In this document: positions 27,248-35,186 of the stretch, in pieces
How positions within the stretch are numbered: position 1 is the stretch's first letter
Layout: the number at the start of each line of letters is the position of its first letter
Source of the DNA: SIAJ01 sp036266155
Lineage (GTDB): Bacteria > Planctomycetota > Planctomycetia > Gemmatales > Gemmataceae
Length of the DNA stretch: 47,303 bases
Direction of reading: 5' to 3'
NCBI GenBank assembly: GCA_036266155.1
Contig: DATANR010000191.1
Span: 1 to 47,303 of the forward strand
Position numbers and translations under genes: made by a program
The notes under the pieces: generated by a model
Told to the model about the DNA's origin: nothing
The model's database searches: none
The model's input: the letters and a program-made list of their open reading frames with translations, nothing else

Positions 27248-28858
27248 TCACTTTCTGTCGATTTCCGCCAGCGCGGCACGCAGCTTCGCGCCGGTCACTG
27301 GTTTCACCATCGCGATGTACGCGATCATCCCTTCGACCCAGCCGCGGAAGTTCGAGTGGCCGTCGCGGTTTTGCTTCGCCAGCCCCTCGGTCTTGGCTCG
27401 GTGCAGGATGGCGCGCACGCGGCGGACCACGTCCCGCGGCACCGCCGGGGCGGCATTGACGACGAGGCCGGTGACGGTTTGCCGGGTCTCGGGCCGTTGC
27501 ACGCGTGTCTTTTTCGCGTTGACCGCAAAACCCTCGTCCTCGGCAATGTGCCGGACGCGCGCGATCAGGTAGCCGACCTTGTCGCGGTTGCCGGGCCCGG
27601 CGGAGAAAGTCATATCGTCCGCGTAGCGTGTGTAGGCGAACCCCATCTTCTTCGCCAGTCCCGCGAGCCGGCGGTCGAGTCGCCGGGCTACTTGATTTGA
27701 AAGCGCCGGGCTCGTGCACGCTCCTTGCGGCAACGCTCGCGGACCGGTGGCGACATAGTACGTCGTCCCTGCGTACACCACCTTGCGACGTGGACACTCG
27801 GTGCAGAGGAGCGCTATCAACGTCGCGATGGCGCCGCTATAGCCGAAGCGCAAGAACACATGACGCACGCGGGCGAAGTTGATCGACGGGAAGAAATCCT
27901 CCACGTCGAGATTGACCACCACGTCGCGGCCGGCGTGAACTTGTGCGTTGGTCACCGTCGATCGACCGGCGACGAAGCCGTGGGCCGGTTCCTCCGTCGG
28001 CATCTTGGCGAGGAAGTTTGTCATTATCCACTGTTGGGCGAGCGCGAGCGTCTTGTGCGGAGCGCTGAGGATTCGCATGCCGCCCGACTTCTTCGGCACC
28101 TCGAATTGAACGTAATGGATCCGCGTCGCTGCCTCGGTGTGGTAGCAGAGCCAGCGCAACCGCGAAACCGTGAGCCCCATTTCGAGCGCCATCCGGAGCG
28201 GCACGTGCAAATGGGGGAGTCCCGCCTCGTCAAGTTTGAACACGTCGCTTTCACGCCTATTCATCAGCGCCGAGACGCCCTTGCCGACGAAGATGATGTC
28301 ATTTGCTTTGTAATGGGCAACCGCCTCGGCGCGCAAGCGCTTCTGCTCGGCCGCCTCCGCCTTTTTGCGCGCCTTGATCTCGGCCCGGGCCGCGCGATCG
28401 GCCTGCACAGCCGCCTCGGCCGACTCGCCGGCCTTCCTTTGGATGTATTGCGGTCGATTGCCGAACCTTTCCCATTCGTCGCCGACGCCGTGCATCTCCG
28501 CCAGTTCATCGGCGTGCAGGAACCCCTGGGTGAGCATGCCGCGATCGATGAGCATGGTCCGCGGATCGGAAGCCGGCGGAATCATGTCGCGGCGGCCGAA
28601 CCACATCCAACCGGTGCGGCGCGTCTGCTCGGCCTGCTTCAAGAGGTCATCGCGATGGATCGGCAAGAACTCGCTCGCCTGCGTGCCAACGGAGGGCGGC
28701 AACGCGGGCGCTGGGGGCATTGGAGTTGAGATTCGACGCTCCGTCGGCGCCGGCGAGGGCTCTCTCGCAGGGGGCGGCGTTGGCGGTGCAGGAGCAGGCA
28801 CCGGCTCCGGCTTGCGGCCGCCGCGAAGAATCTTTGGCAGGAAGTCCCAAAATCCCAT
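27248..28858 (-). CDS. Retron-type reverse transcriptase with N-terminal extension
   Basis: A 536-residue protein. Residues 16-56 are proline-rich; 145-183 form an Ala/Arg/Lys/Glu-rich helix, probably coiled coil. The RT domain (about 240-500) has the retron region X motif NAQVH (304-308, NAxxH), motif A NLDVEDFFPSI with catalytic D318, LPQGACTSPALSNQ (376-388), the YADD active site (412-415), and the retron region Y motif TVTGLVVN with VTG at 462-464. NAxxH and VTG together are hallmarks of retron RTs and are not expected in group II intron RTs. Usual retron RTs have 300-400 residues, so the first 200 residues are an added module. It starts 31 nt after structured RNA copy A, the position a retron msr-msd takes. 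GGAG lies 9 nt before ATG 28858. Confidence 0.9.
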   Translation of the reverse strand: MGFWDFLPKILRGGRKPEPVPAPAPPTPPPAREPSPAPTERRISTPMPPAPALPPSVGTQASEFLPIHRDDLLKQAEQTRRTGWMWFGRRDMIPPASDPRTMLIDRGMLTQGFLHADELAEMHGVGDEWERFGNRPQYIQRKAGESAEAAVQADRAARAEIKARKKAEAAEQKRLRAEAVAHYKANDIIFVGKGVSALMNRRESDVFKLDEAGLPHLHVPLRMALEMGLTVSRLRWLCYHTEAATRIHYVQFEVPKKSGGMRILSAPHKTLALAQQWIMTNFLAKMPTEEPAHGFVAGRSTVTNAQVHAGRDVVVNLDVEDFFPSINFARVRHVFLRFGYSGAIATLIALLCTECPRRKVVYAGTTYYVATGPRALPQGACTSPALSNQVARRLDRRLAGLAKKMGFAYTRYADDMTFSAGPGNRDKVGYLIARVRHIAEDEGFAVNAKKTRVQRPETRQTVTGLVVNAAPAVPRDVVRRVRAILHRAKTEGLAKQNRDGHSNFRGWVEGMIAYIAMVKPVTGAKLRAALAEIDRK

Positions 28859-28889
28859 GCGCCTTCTCTCCGATCAATTCGCGCTTGCA

Positions 28890-29103
28890 GGTGGAAGGCG
28901 GCCGGTCCGACTTCACGCGCGACCGAGGACGTTCACCAAGCCGCCGGCGTCACCGTCGGGGCCGGAACCCGTTGACTCAGCAAGGCCCCGACGGTGACGC
29001 CGGCGGCCCAAGAGCAACGGCCTCGGGGACGAATGGGAATGAAACCTCTCGCCCTGACGGAACATCAGAGCACCAGCGGTCTCGGCCCGGCTCGCCTCCC
29101 ACC
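28890..29103 (-). ncRNA. Retron-like msr-msd RNA, copy A
   Basis: A 214-nt element fills the gap between the SWIM gene stop (29112) and the RT start. Outer arms: 29087-29103 pairs with 28890-28905 over 16 bp plus one bulged A (a1/a2). Next, 29008-29086 is the msr-like part, 75/79 identical to copy B, with a 7-bp hairpin (29065-29071 with 29051-29057). Then comes a perfect 24-bp stem (29007-28984 with 28963-28940) with a 20-nt loop, the msd-like hairpin. A conserved segment (28906-28939) leads to a2. All non-Watson-Crick pairs in a1/a2 and in the small hairpin are G.U only when read on the minus strand, supporting that orientation. Production of msDNA is inferred, not shown. Confidence 0.82.
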
Positions 29104-29111
29104 CACAAACG

Positions 29112-30800
29112 CTACCAACGTACGATCGATCGAAACCACTGCTCGACGCTGACGCTCGGCAGCTTACCATCGGCTGCCCGGCGCAGGGCCTGCATGTGCC
29201 GGCACGGCCCGGCACGCAGCTTGAACCGGAAGTAGTGCGAGCAATGACATTGCCCGCGCGTGATCCGGCCATCGGCATCGCAGACGATCTCGATGTTCTT
29301 CCCGTCGACGCGGCCGACAACGGCGCGGACGCTGCCCATCGTCTCGTCGCGTTTGACTTTGACCAGCCCACGGGCCACGATGTCGCGCGCGGCCTCCGCC
29401 TCGGGGCTGTCGAACTTCACGTGCCTAATCGACGCCTCGACCGGCATGATCTGTCGCCAGCGATAGACGCCACCGACCAGGTCGTGAATCACCTGACCGA
29501 GCAGCGCGAACCGGTTCAGGCCCGCGGCCACCAGATGCGGCGCCGCCCCGGTCCGCTGGCGGACCTGCTCGAACGTCAACGTCGGCGACGAATGGAATGT
29601 GGCCGCGATGTCGCCGAGCACGTCTTCACTCGGCTCGACCGGCGGCTGAAGGTCGGCAAGTGCCCCGCCGCCGCTCGTCCAGTCGTTGGCTGTCCATCCA
29701 GAGAGGCCGAGCAGCAAGCGCATGCCGCCCATGCGCACGGACCAGAAGCTCGGGAGGCCCGTGCCCAGCAGGAACACGTCCGCCCCGTCAGCCAGCGGCA
29801 GAAGACGCGCGAGCGTCAGCAAACGATCGCGGCCCCACACGCGAATCCACTCGGCCTTGGGTCCGTCATAATTCTGGCCATGCAACGGAATGCGGACTTC
29901 CCAGGGTTCCAGCACGATGGTCACCGGCGAGCCCGGCGTCAGCTCGAAGCGTAACGCTCGCGGGCTGGTGCGCGCACGGCGCCGCTTGAGAATGGCGAGC
30001 ACCGAATACAGGCCCTCCCGGCTGATCGGCACGCGCCTGAACGGCAGGCTCATCGCCGCTTGTAGTTGCATGAAGCCGCGGAGCCATGACGGCGGCAGTT
30101 CGATCTTCTCCTCGCGGTGACCATCGCCCCCGCCGGTCGTCACTTCGAAGCCGCCCGGATCGACCGCGAACCGGGTGCGCCGGTAGGTCCGCAGCCGCTG
30201 GAATTCCTCGTAAAGCGCCAGAGAATAGTCGACGTTCGTGGTGCCGAGTGACACGTCGGCGGCCGTGCCAAACAGCTCGCGATCGACGGTCAGGCAGCCG
30301 TAGCTCGATTCATCCTTGCTGAAGCACTCGAAGAACAAGACGTCCGGCGCCACGGTCACGACGGGATCGCAGGGCACCATGACCCGGAACAGCTCGGGGT
30401 CGTTCCAGGCCAGAAAGGTCGCGTAGCGATCGCGGGTCTTCCAGTAAGTGTGACGCAAGCCGCGGAAGCGCTGCTCCAGGCCCGGCGGCGCCGGCTCGGC
30501 TGGCGCGGCGAGCAGCGTCTCACGCGACTGTTTGTACGCCACTTGGCGAATGGCCGCCTCGCGCTCGCGGATTCGAGCCTGGTAAGCCTGATAGGCGGAC
30601 TTGTCCTTTGGCTTGAACTTTAGGTCGCTCACGACGATTTCGTGCAGCGTGCTGACCGCCTCGCGAAAGCGTAAGGGATCACGCAGATCGCCCACGAACG
30701 AGACGCGGTCGCGGCGCAGGTTGGGCGCGAACGACAGGGCCATGCCGGACGGCCCCACCGCGACGCTGCTGCGACCTTTGTAAGCGACCGTGAAAATCAT
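29112..30800 (-). CDS. SWIM zinc-finger protein of the retron-like operon
   Basis: A 562-residue protein. The C-terminus carries a SWIM zinc finger: C518-H-C520, 12 residues, then C533-R-H535 (GQCHCSHYFRFKLRAGPCRH), which fits the CxCx(n)CxH pattern of DNA- or protein-binding SWIM domains. Residues 1-500 are mixed alpha/beta with no family I recognise; a winged-helix-like segment may lie near 415-460 (TLTFEQVRQRTGAAPHLVAA). No nuclease or ATPase motif is visible. ATG 30800 is chosen because an in-frame ATG at 30872 would put coding sequence through the a2 arm of RNA copy B. It lies between the two RNA copies, 19 nt after copy B and 8 nt before copy A. It is a candidate retron partner protein. 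Confidence 0.85.
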   Translation of the reverse strand: MIFTVAYKGRSSVAVGPSGMALSFAPNLRRDRVSFVGDLRDPLRFREAVSTLHEIVVSDLKFKPKDKSAYQAYQARIREREAAIRQVAYKQSRETLLAAPAEPAPPGLEQRFRGLRHTYWKTRDRYATFLAWNDPELFRVMVPCDPVVTVAPDVLFFECFSKDESSYGCLTVDRELFGTAADVSLGTTNVDYSLALYEEFQRLRTYRRTRFAVDPGGFEVTTGGGDGHREEKIELPPSWLRGFMQLQAAMSLPFRRVPISREGLYSVLAILKRRRARTSPRALRFELTPGSPVTIVLEPWEVRIPLHGQNYDGPKAEWIRVWGRDRLLTLARLLPLADGADVFLLGTGLPSFWSVRMGGMRLLLGLSGWTANDWTSGGGALADLQPPVEPSEDVLGDIAATFHSSPTLTFEQVRQRTGAAPHLVAAGLNRFALLGQVIHDLVGGVYRWRQIMPVEASIRHVKFDSPEAEAARDIVARGLVKVKRDETMGSVRAVVGRVDGKNIEIVCDADGRITRGQCHCSHYFRFKLRAGPCRHMQALRRAADGKLPSVSVEQWFRSIVRW

Positions 30801-30819
30801 CGGGTGCTGGCGAACGCCG

Positions 30820-31037
30820 TCGCGGGAACCGACCGGGGCCGACTTCACGCATGGACCGGGGTCGTTCACCAAGCCGCCTGCGGGGATTCCCCGGGCCGGA
30901 CTTGTCGCCTCAGCGCAGCCCGGGGAATCCCCGCAGGCGGCCCAAGAGCAACGACCTCGGGGACGAATGGGAAAGAAACCTCTCGCCCTGACGGAACATC
31001 AGAGCATCAGCGGTCTCGGTCCGGTCGGTCCCCGCGA
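30820..31037 (-). ncRNA. Retron-like msr-msd RNA, copy B
   Basis: A 218-nt element between the HEAT-like gene stop (31055) and the SWIM gene start. Outer arms 31021-31037 and 30820-30836 pair over 17 bp with one G.U on the minus strand, and a further short pairing extends outward after one mismatch. The arm sequence differs from copy A but pairs equally well. The msr-like part is 30942-31020, with the 7-bp hairpin at 30999-31005/30985-30991. The msd-like hairpin is a perfect 24-bp stem (30941-30918 with 30896-30873) with a 21-nt loop. The stem shares only its basal GCCGCC with copy A; the loops share GCTGAG. Segment 30837-30872 is conserved before a2. It sits upstream of the SWIM gene, not the RT. 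Confidence 0.82.
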
Positions 31038-31054
31038 TGGCGCCGCTTCCTCCT

Positions 31055-32872
31055 TTACAACTGCAACTCGGGAAACTGCCGTTGGATGGCCGGCAACAGG
31101 CTCGGCTGCCGCTCCGCCAGTCCGACGATGGCCGCAAGCCCCACGCGAAACTCCGGCCCACGCACCGAGCGCACCGCTACCGCGAGTAACGGCAACAGTC
31201 GATCGGCCTCGTCCCGCTGGCTCGCCAGTCGGTTCACGACTTCGGTGATCACTCCGGGTTTCTGTCGCCCGCCGCGCGCCACGTTCAAGAGCACCGTGGC
31301 CCACAGCAGGCACACCGCATCCGGGTCGGCGCCTTCGGTTCGCCGCGAGAGTTCGGCGACGAGTCGGCCGCGAACATCGTCGTAAGGCGATTCGATGAGG
31401 TAATGCCAGAACGTCGGATCGTCGCGCAATTCGGAGTCGTGCAGCCACGCCCAACCGATGCCGCGCACGTCGGCGTGCTTGCTGTCGAGGAACTCCAGGA
31501 TCCATTTACCGCGGACGGCCCCGAAGCCACTGAGTGTCGAGCGCAGCCAGTCGACGAGCGCCGGTCGCACAATTGAGCACTCGGCCTGAACGAGCGCCAG
31601 CAGTTCCGGCGCATCCGTTTCGGCAAACGTCTTTTGCTGAAGCAAATGAAGTCCCAACTCCGCGACCGGCTTCGAGCGATTGCCCGCGAGACGCAAGACT
31701 TCCGACGCCGCGACGCGACCGGCATCGAGCCGGCGCGTGAGCAATGCCGCGAGCCGTTGCAGTTTCTCCAGGTTGTCGCCATTTAGGCGAGTGAGCCATT
31801 CATCGACGGCCACCGATGCGAGGTCGGGGGCTCGTTCGAGCAGGTCGAAGCCGAGCGCTGCGAGGTCCGGATCGGCGTGGTCGGCGAGTCGCAGTAATTC
31901 GGTCACGGGCCGGGCGCGCAGCCAGGCGTCGTGGTGCTTGCGCAACATTCGCGCCGCCCATTGGCGGACGGCCCGCGCATTCGCAGCGAGGAGCACCTGG
32001 AAAACCGCTGCCGCGTCGCCGGCCCACGCCGCTTCGAACCGCGGGGCCGGCGCCAGGTCGGCGATCGACATGCCCGCCGCAAACTGCCAGCCGCGCGCTT
32101 CGCTGACGAGTGCCGGGCAGTGCTCGAACAGTACGTGCATCAAGCCGCAGTTGTCGAGCAGGTGAATATCCGTATCGATGTCCGCATCGGTAAAGCGCGG
32201 CAAGAACGCGACGGCGGCTTTCACATAACGGGCGGGATCGGACTTGCCGATGTTGCGGAAATAGCGCCAGGCTCGGCGCCGCAGGTAACGCCGCGTGGGC
32301 AGCGAGAACAGCAGGTGACGCCGTTCGTACCGCTGACGCGTGCCGTCGTCGATCGGCCAGTTCTTCTTCCATTGCGCTTGCGCCGGTCGCGGCATTTTCG
32401 TGTTGCCGGGCATCACGATCACCGGCTCCTGCTTGCTGGCGGTCGCATAGAAGGTGCCACGGTGTTCATTGATGTTCACATTGGTGAACCCCTCGGCGAG
32501 CCAAGAGTTGGCAACCACTTCCGCCGACGATCGGCTTTGCAGCGACTCGTGTTTGAAGCGCGTCCTCGTTTTTCGCGCGCGCCGCACGGAGCGATCGAAC
32601 GCGACCAGGAAGGCGCCCATGACGATGTCGTCGCCCGCCTTTTCAGCGAGTTTGAACAGCCGTTTCACCAGCGGCTCGTGACGGTAGCAATTCAGCGGGT
32701 GCGACAAGTATTCGAGCAAGGCGTTCCGCGCGAACGGACGAGGATCAGCGAACCAGCGGGCCGCGAATTCCCCAAGCCGTTCAGCGAAGTGAACGCGACG
32801 AAGCTCGTCGACGAACGCGGGATCCGCGCGAGCGAAGAGTTCTTCGGCGAGAGTCCAGGACCCGGCAGCCAT
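31055..32872 (-). CDS. HEAT-like alpha-solenoid protein of the retron-like operon
   Basis: A 605-residue, mostly helical protein. From about residue 240 it consists of paired helices of roughly 35-40 residues, for example VTELLRLADHADPDLAALGF, DLLERAPDLASVAVDEWLTR and VLRLAGNRSKPVAELGLHLL, typical of HEAT/Armadillo-like scaffolds. The first part has basic stretches (RSVRRARKTRTRFKHES). No catalytic motif is visible. It is the first gene of the minus-strand operon that continues with RNA B, the SWIM gene, RNA A and the RT, so it may be the effector or a scaffold; that is inference. ATG 32872 is used; the frame is open to 33100 but the upstream part has poor coding character. Confidence 0.8.
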   Translation of the reverse strand: MAAGSWTLAEELFARADPAFVDELRRVHFAERLGEFAARWFADPRPFARNALLEYLSHPLNCYRHEPLVKRLFKLAEKAGDDIVMGAFLVAFDRSVRRARKTRTRFKHESLQSRSSAEVVANSWLAEGFTNVNINEHRGTFYATASKQEPVIVMPGNTKMPRPAQAQWKKNWPIDDGTRQRYERRHLLFSLPTRRYLRRRAWRYFRNIGKSDPARYVKAAVAFLPRFTDADIDTDIHLLDNCGLMHVLFEHCPALVSEARGWQFAAGMSIADLAPAPRFEAAWAGDAAAVFQVLLAANARAVRQWAARMLRKHHDAWLRARPVTELLRLADHADPDLAALGFDLLERAPDLASVAVDEWLTRLNGDNLEKLQRLAALLTRRLDAGRVAASEVLRLAGNRSKPVAELGLHLLQQKTFAETDAPELLALVQAECSIVRPALVDWLRSTLSGFGAVRGKWILEFLDSKHADVRGIGWAWLHDSELRDDPTFWHYLIESPYDDVRGRLVAELSRRTEGADPDAVCLLWATVLLNVARGGRQKPGVITEVVNRLASQRDEADRLLPLLAVAVRSVRGPEFRVGLAAIVGLAERQPSLLPAIQRQFPELQL

Positions 32873-32898
32873 GGCGACATCCACGGAAGGTGGTGAGC

Positions 32899-32927
32899 AA
32901 AGTAACCCGTCACGACGGCGCATGCAA
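32899..32927 (-). promoter_or_regulatory. Weak candidate promoter of the retron-like operon
   Basis: On the minus strand TTGCAT (32927-32922), a 17-nt spacer and TACTTT (32904-32899) precede the HEAT-like start by about 27 nt. Each hexamer matches the sigma-70 consensus at only 3 of 6 positions. No third RNA copy is visible between 32873 and 33102. Confidence 0.25.
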
Positions 32928-33102
32928 GCATGGAAGGCAAAAATGCGTCGCCGCTGGCATGCTTCGCTTGCTTTTTCCTTTCCGACGCGAATTTCGTGCA
33001 TTGGCCCGAAATGACTGGGCCTTTGCGCCGAAAGCTGGAGTTCGGTCCGATCGCCAATGGCGATGAAGTGGGTGGAAACCCCGTCAACCGCTGAAGTCAA
33101 CC

Positions 33103-33558
33103 ATGAATCAATTACCCGAAACCTGGCACGTGCGCCCCGCCGTCGAGGTGCCTGCCGAGGAGACCGTCGTCGATCTGCCGCCGCGACCTTCGGGCGGCTT
33201 CGCGTGTCGGCGAAACGCGGCGCGCTTCGCGCCGAAGCCGGGTGTCCGGGTCGAAGTACGGCCGTGGGGCGCCGGGGCCGGTCAAGACGTTGCCCAGGAA
33301 TTGTTGGATTTGTCCGAACTCGGCCTCCGTGTCCGGCTGCGCATGCCGGTTCGCGTGAGCGGTCAATTCGAAGTTACTCTTCGCGACGCGGCTAGTCAGC
33401 GCGTGTGCCGCGTCATGGCCATCATTCGCTGGTCGACCCGCTCGCAGGACGGCGGCATCACCGCGGGCCTGGAATTGAGCAGACCGCTGCTCCCGGAAGT
33501 CGTCCGTCGGATTGCCGGCGCGCCCATGCCAGCGGCCCCTCCCGCACGCCCATCATGA
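33103..33558 (+). CDS. PilZ-like domain protein
   Basis: A 151-residue protein. The pattern RRNAARF near residue 37, then LLDLSELGLRVRLRMPVRVS (D/NxSxxG) and a closing GLELSRPLLPE, fits a PilZ domain, which binds cyclic di-GMP in known members. The order RxxxR then DxSxxG is as expected, although the first motif is imperfect. It may adjust an envelope or secretion process. It is transcribed divergently from the retron-like operon, 230 bp away. Confidence 0.65.
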   Translation: MNQLPETWHVRPAVEVPAEETVVDLPPRPSGGFACRRNAARFAPKPGVRVEVRPWGAGAGQDVAQELLDLSELGLRVRLRMPVRVSGQFEVTLRDAASQRVCRVMAIIRWSTRSQDGGITAGLELSRPLLPEVVRRIAGAPMPAAPPARPS

Positions 33559-33671
33559 GCTTGTGACCGTACCGCTATCAGATCGACGCCTGCCTGTTTG
33601 CCGCTGGCACATCGACCCGCGCGCCGGTATAAGAGCCTGATCCCGCCGCGCCCAATTCTCTTGAGGCTCCA

Positions 33672-35180
33672 ATGGGCCCCCCTCCCGACCCCGCTCCCGT
33701 TCGTACCGGCTGGGGCTCGCTCCTCGCGCTGACGAAGTATCAATGGTTCGTGTTCATCGTGGCCTGCCTGGCGTGGGACCTCGATTGCATGGATCAGCAA
33801 CTCTTCAACGTCGCCCGTCGGCCGGCGATGAAGACCTTGGTGCCGGCGGTCAGCGCCGACGATGACCGACTCCCCGCCCTTCGCGAGAAACTGACGGCTC
33901 AGCGTGCCAAAAACGACAAACCGCCGCCGACCGACCAGGAAGTGATCGCGGCTCAAACCGACGCTGATGTGGCCCACGGCGCCGCCCAGGCGACTTCGAT
34001 CTTTCTCATCGGCTGGGCCATTGGCGGCATCGGTTTCGGCATCATGGGCGATCGGCTCGGCCGCGTCCGCACGCTGATGCTTACCATCCTGCTCTATTCG
34101 GTGTTCACGGGGCTCAGCGCCTTCTCGACATCGGTCATCGACTTCGGCATCTACCGCTTCCTCACCGGGCTCGGCGTCGGGGCGGTGTTCGCCGTTTCGG
34201 TGGCCCTGGTCGCCGAGACCGTGCCACAAGCTGCCCGGCCTTACGCACTTGGGCTGCTCCAAATGTCGAGCGCGTTCGGCAACATGATCGCAGCCACCGT
34301 CTCCATTGTGCTCGGCTACATGAAGATCGATGGGCAGCTCGGCGACATCAAGCCGTGGAAGGTCATGTTCCTGATCGGCGTGATCCCGGCGTTCTTGATT
34401 GTCCTGATCCAGAGCCGACTGAAGGAGCCCGAGGCGTGGACGAAGGCGCGGGCCGAGCAGAAGGCGGGCACGGGCAAACCGCTCGGGTCGTTCAAAGAAC
34501 TGTTTGGCGATCCTCGTTTAAGGTCACGGGCCATCTTCGGCGTTTTGCTGGCGTTTGCCGGCGTGGTTGGCCTCTGGGGAATTGCCTTCTTCGCGCCGGA
34601 CTTGCAGTCATACGTGTTCCGCCCAGTGTTCCAGGACGAGGCAACCAGTCGCGCTCTCTCGGGGGATGCAGCCAAAGACTACGTTGATGGCCGAATGGCG
34701 ATCTGGGGCGGGTGGACGTCGATGCTGCTCAATGCCGGCGCCGCCCTCGGAATCTTCGCTTATAGCTGGCTGACCCCGCACCTGGGCCGCAAGCTCACCT
34801 TTGCCTTGGCGTTCATCGCGGCGGCGCTGAGCACGGCATTCGTCTTCTGGAAGCTGTCTGTGTTCAACGACATCTTCTGGATGATGCCGATCATGGGCTT
34901 CTGCCAGCTTGCCGTGTTCGGCGGGTATGCGATCTATTTCCCTGAGTTGTTCCCGACGCGCCTGCGCAGCACGGGCACGTCGTTCTGCTACAACGTGGGC
35001 CGCTTGGTCGCCGCGCTCGGACCGGCCGCCCTCGGCCTGCTGACGAGCCAGGTCTACGCCGGCTACGATGCGCCGGGGCCGCTGCGCTATGCCGGCATGA
35101 CCATGTGCAGCGTCTTCCTGATCGGCCTGGCCGTGTTGCCGTTCCTGCCCGAGACCAAGGACAAACCGCTTCCGGAGTGA
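33672..35180 (+). CDS. MFS transporter
   Basis: A 502-residue membrane protein of the major facilitator superfamily. TM1 is near 25-45; an unusually long hydrophilic loop of about 65 residues (DDDRLPALREKLTAQRAKND...) comes before TM2. The MFS loop 2-3 signature is seen as GDRLGRVRTLM, followed by YRFLTGLGVGAVFAVSVALV. The second half repeats the pattern with LGRKLTFALAF, and the end has FPELFPTRLRSTGTSFCYNV, typical of the metabolite:H+ symporter (sugar/aromatic acid) branch. The substrate cannot be told. About 12 helices are expected. Confidence 0.88.
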   Translation: MGPPPDPAPVRTGWGSLLALTKYQWFVFIVACLAWDLDCMDQQLFNVARRPAMKTLVPAVSADDDRLPALREKLTAQRAKNDKPPPTDQEVIAAQTDADVAHGAAQATSIFLIGWAIGGIGFGIMGDRLGRVRTLMLTILLYSVFTGLSAFSTSVIDFGIYRFLTGLGVGAVFAVSVALVAETVPQAARPYALGLLQMSSAFGNMIAATVSIVLGYMKIDGQLGDIKPWKVMFLIGVIPAFLIVLIQSRLKEPEAWTKARAEQKAGTGKPLGSFKELFGDPRLRSRAIFGVLLAFAGVVGLWGIAFFAPDLQSYVFRPVFQDEATSRALSGDAAKDYVDGRMAIWGGWTSMLLNAGAALGIFAYSWLTPHLGRKLTFALAFIAAALSTAFVFWKLSVFNDIFWMMPIMGFCQLAVFGGYAIYFPELFPTRLRSTGTSFCYNVGRLVAALGPAALGLLTSQVYAGYDAPGPLRYAGMTMCSVFLIGLAVLPFLPETKDKPLPE

Positions 35181-35186
35181 GTTTTG

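Noticed and set aside
29040..29055. Similarity of the msr-like segment GCGAGAGGTTT to the start of a classical E. coli retron msr
   Set aside because: The match is short, and the pairing partner AACCTC found in the E. coli RNA is missing here, so it is probably coincidence.
30801..30872. Upstream ATG 30872 for the SWIM gene
   Set aside because: It would place coding sequence across the a2 arm and conserved end of RNA copy B.
28890..31037. The two retron-like hairpins as ordinary dispersed intergenic palindromes
   Set aside because: Unlike the other palindromes here, they lie inside 214-218-nt elements with conserved flanks, covarying closing arms and a retron RT next door.
32873..33100. Third retron-like RNA copy upstream of the HEAT-like gene
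   Set aside because: None of the conserved segments (for example GTTCACCAA or CCAAGAGCAACG) is present there; only short unrelated CATGC repeats are seen.
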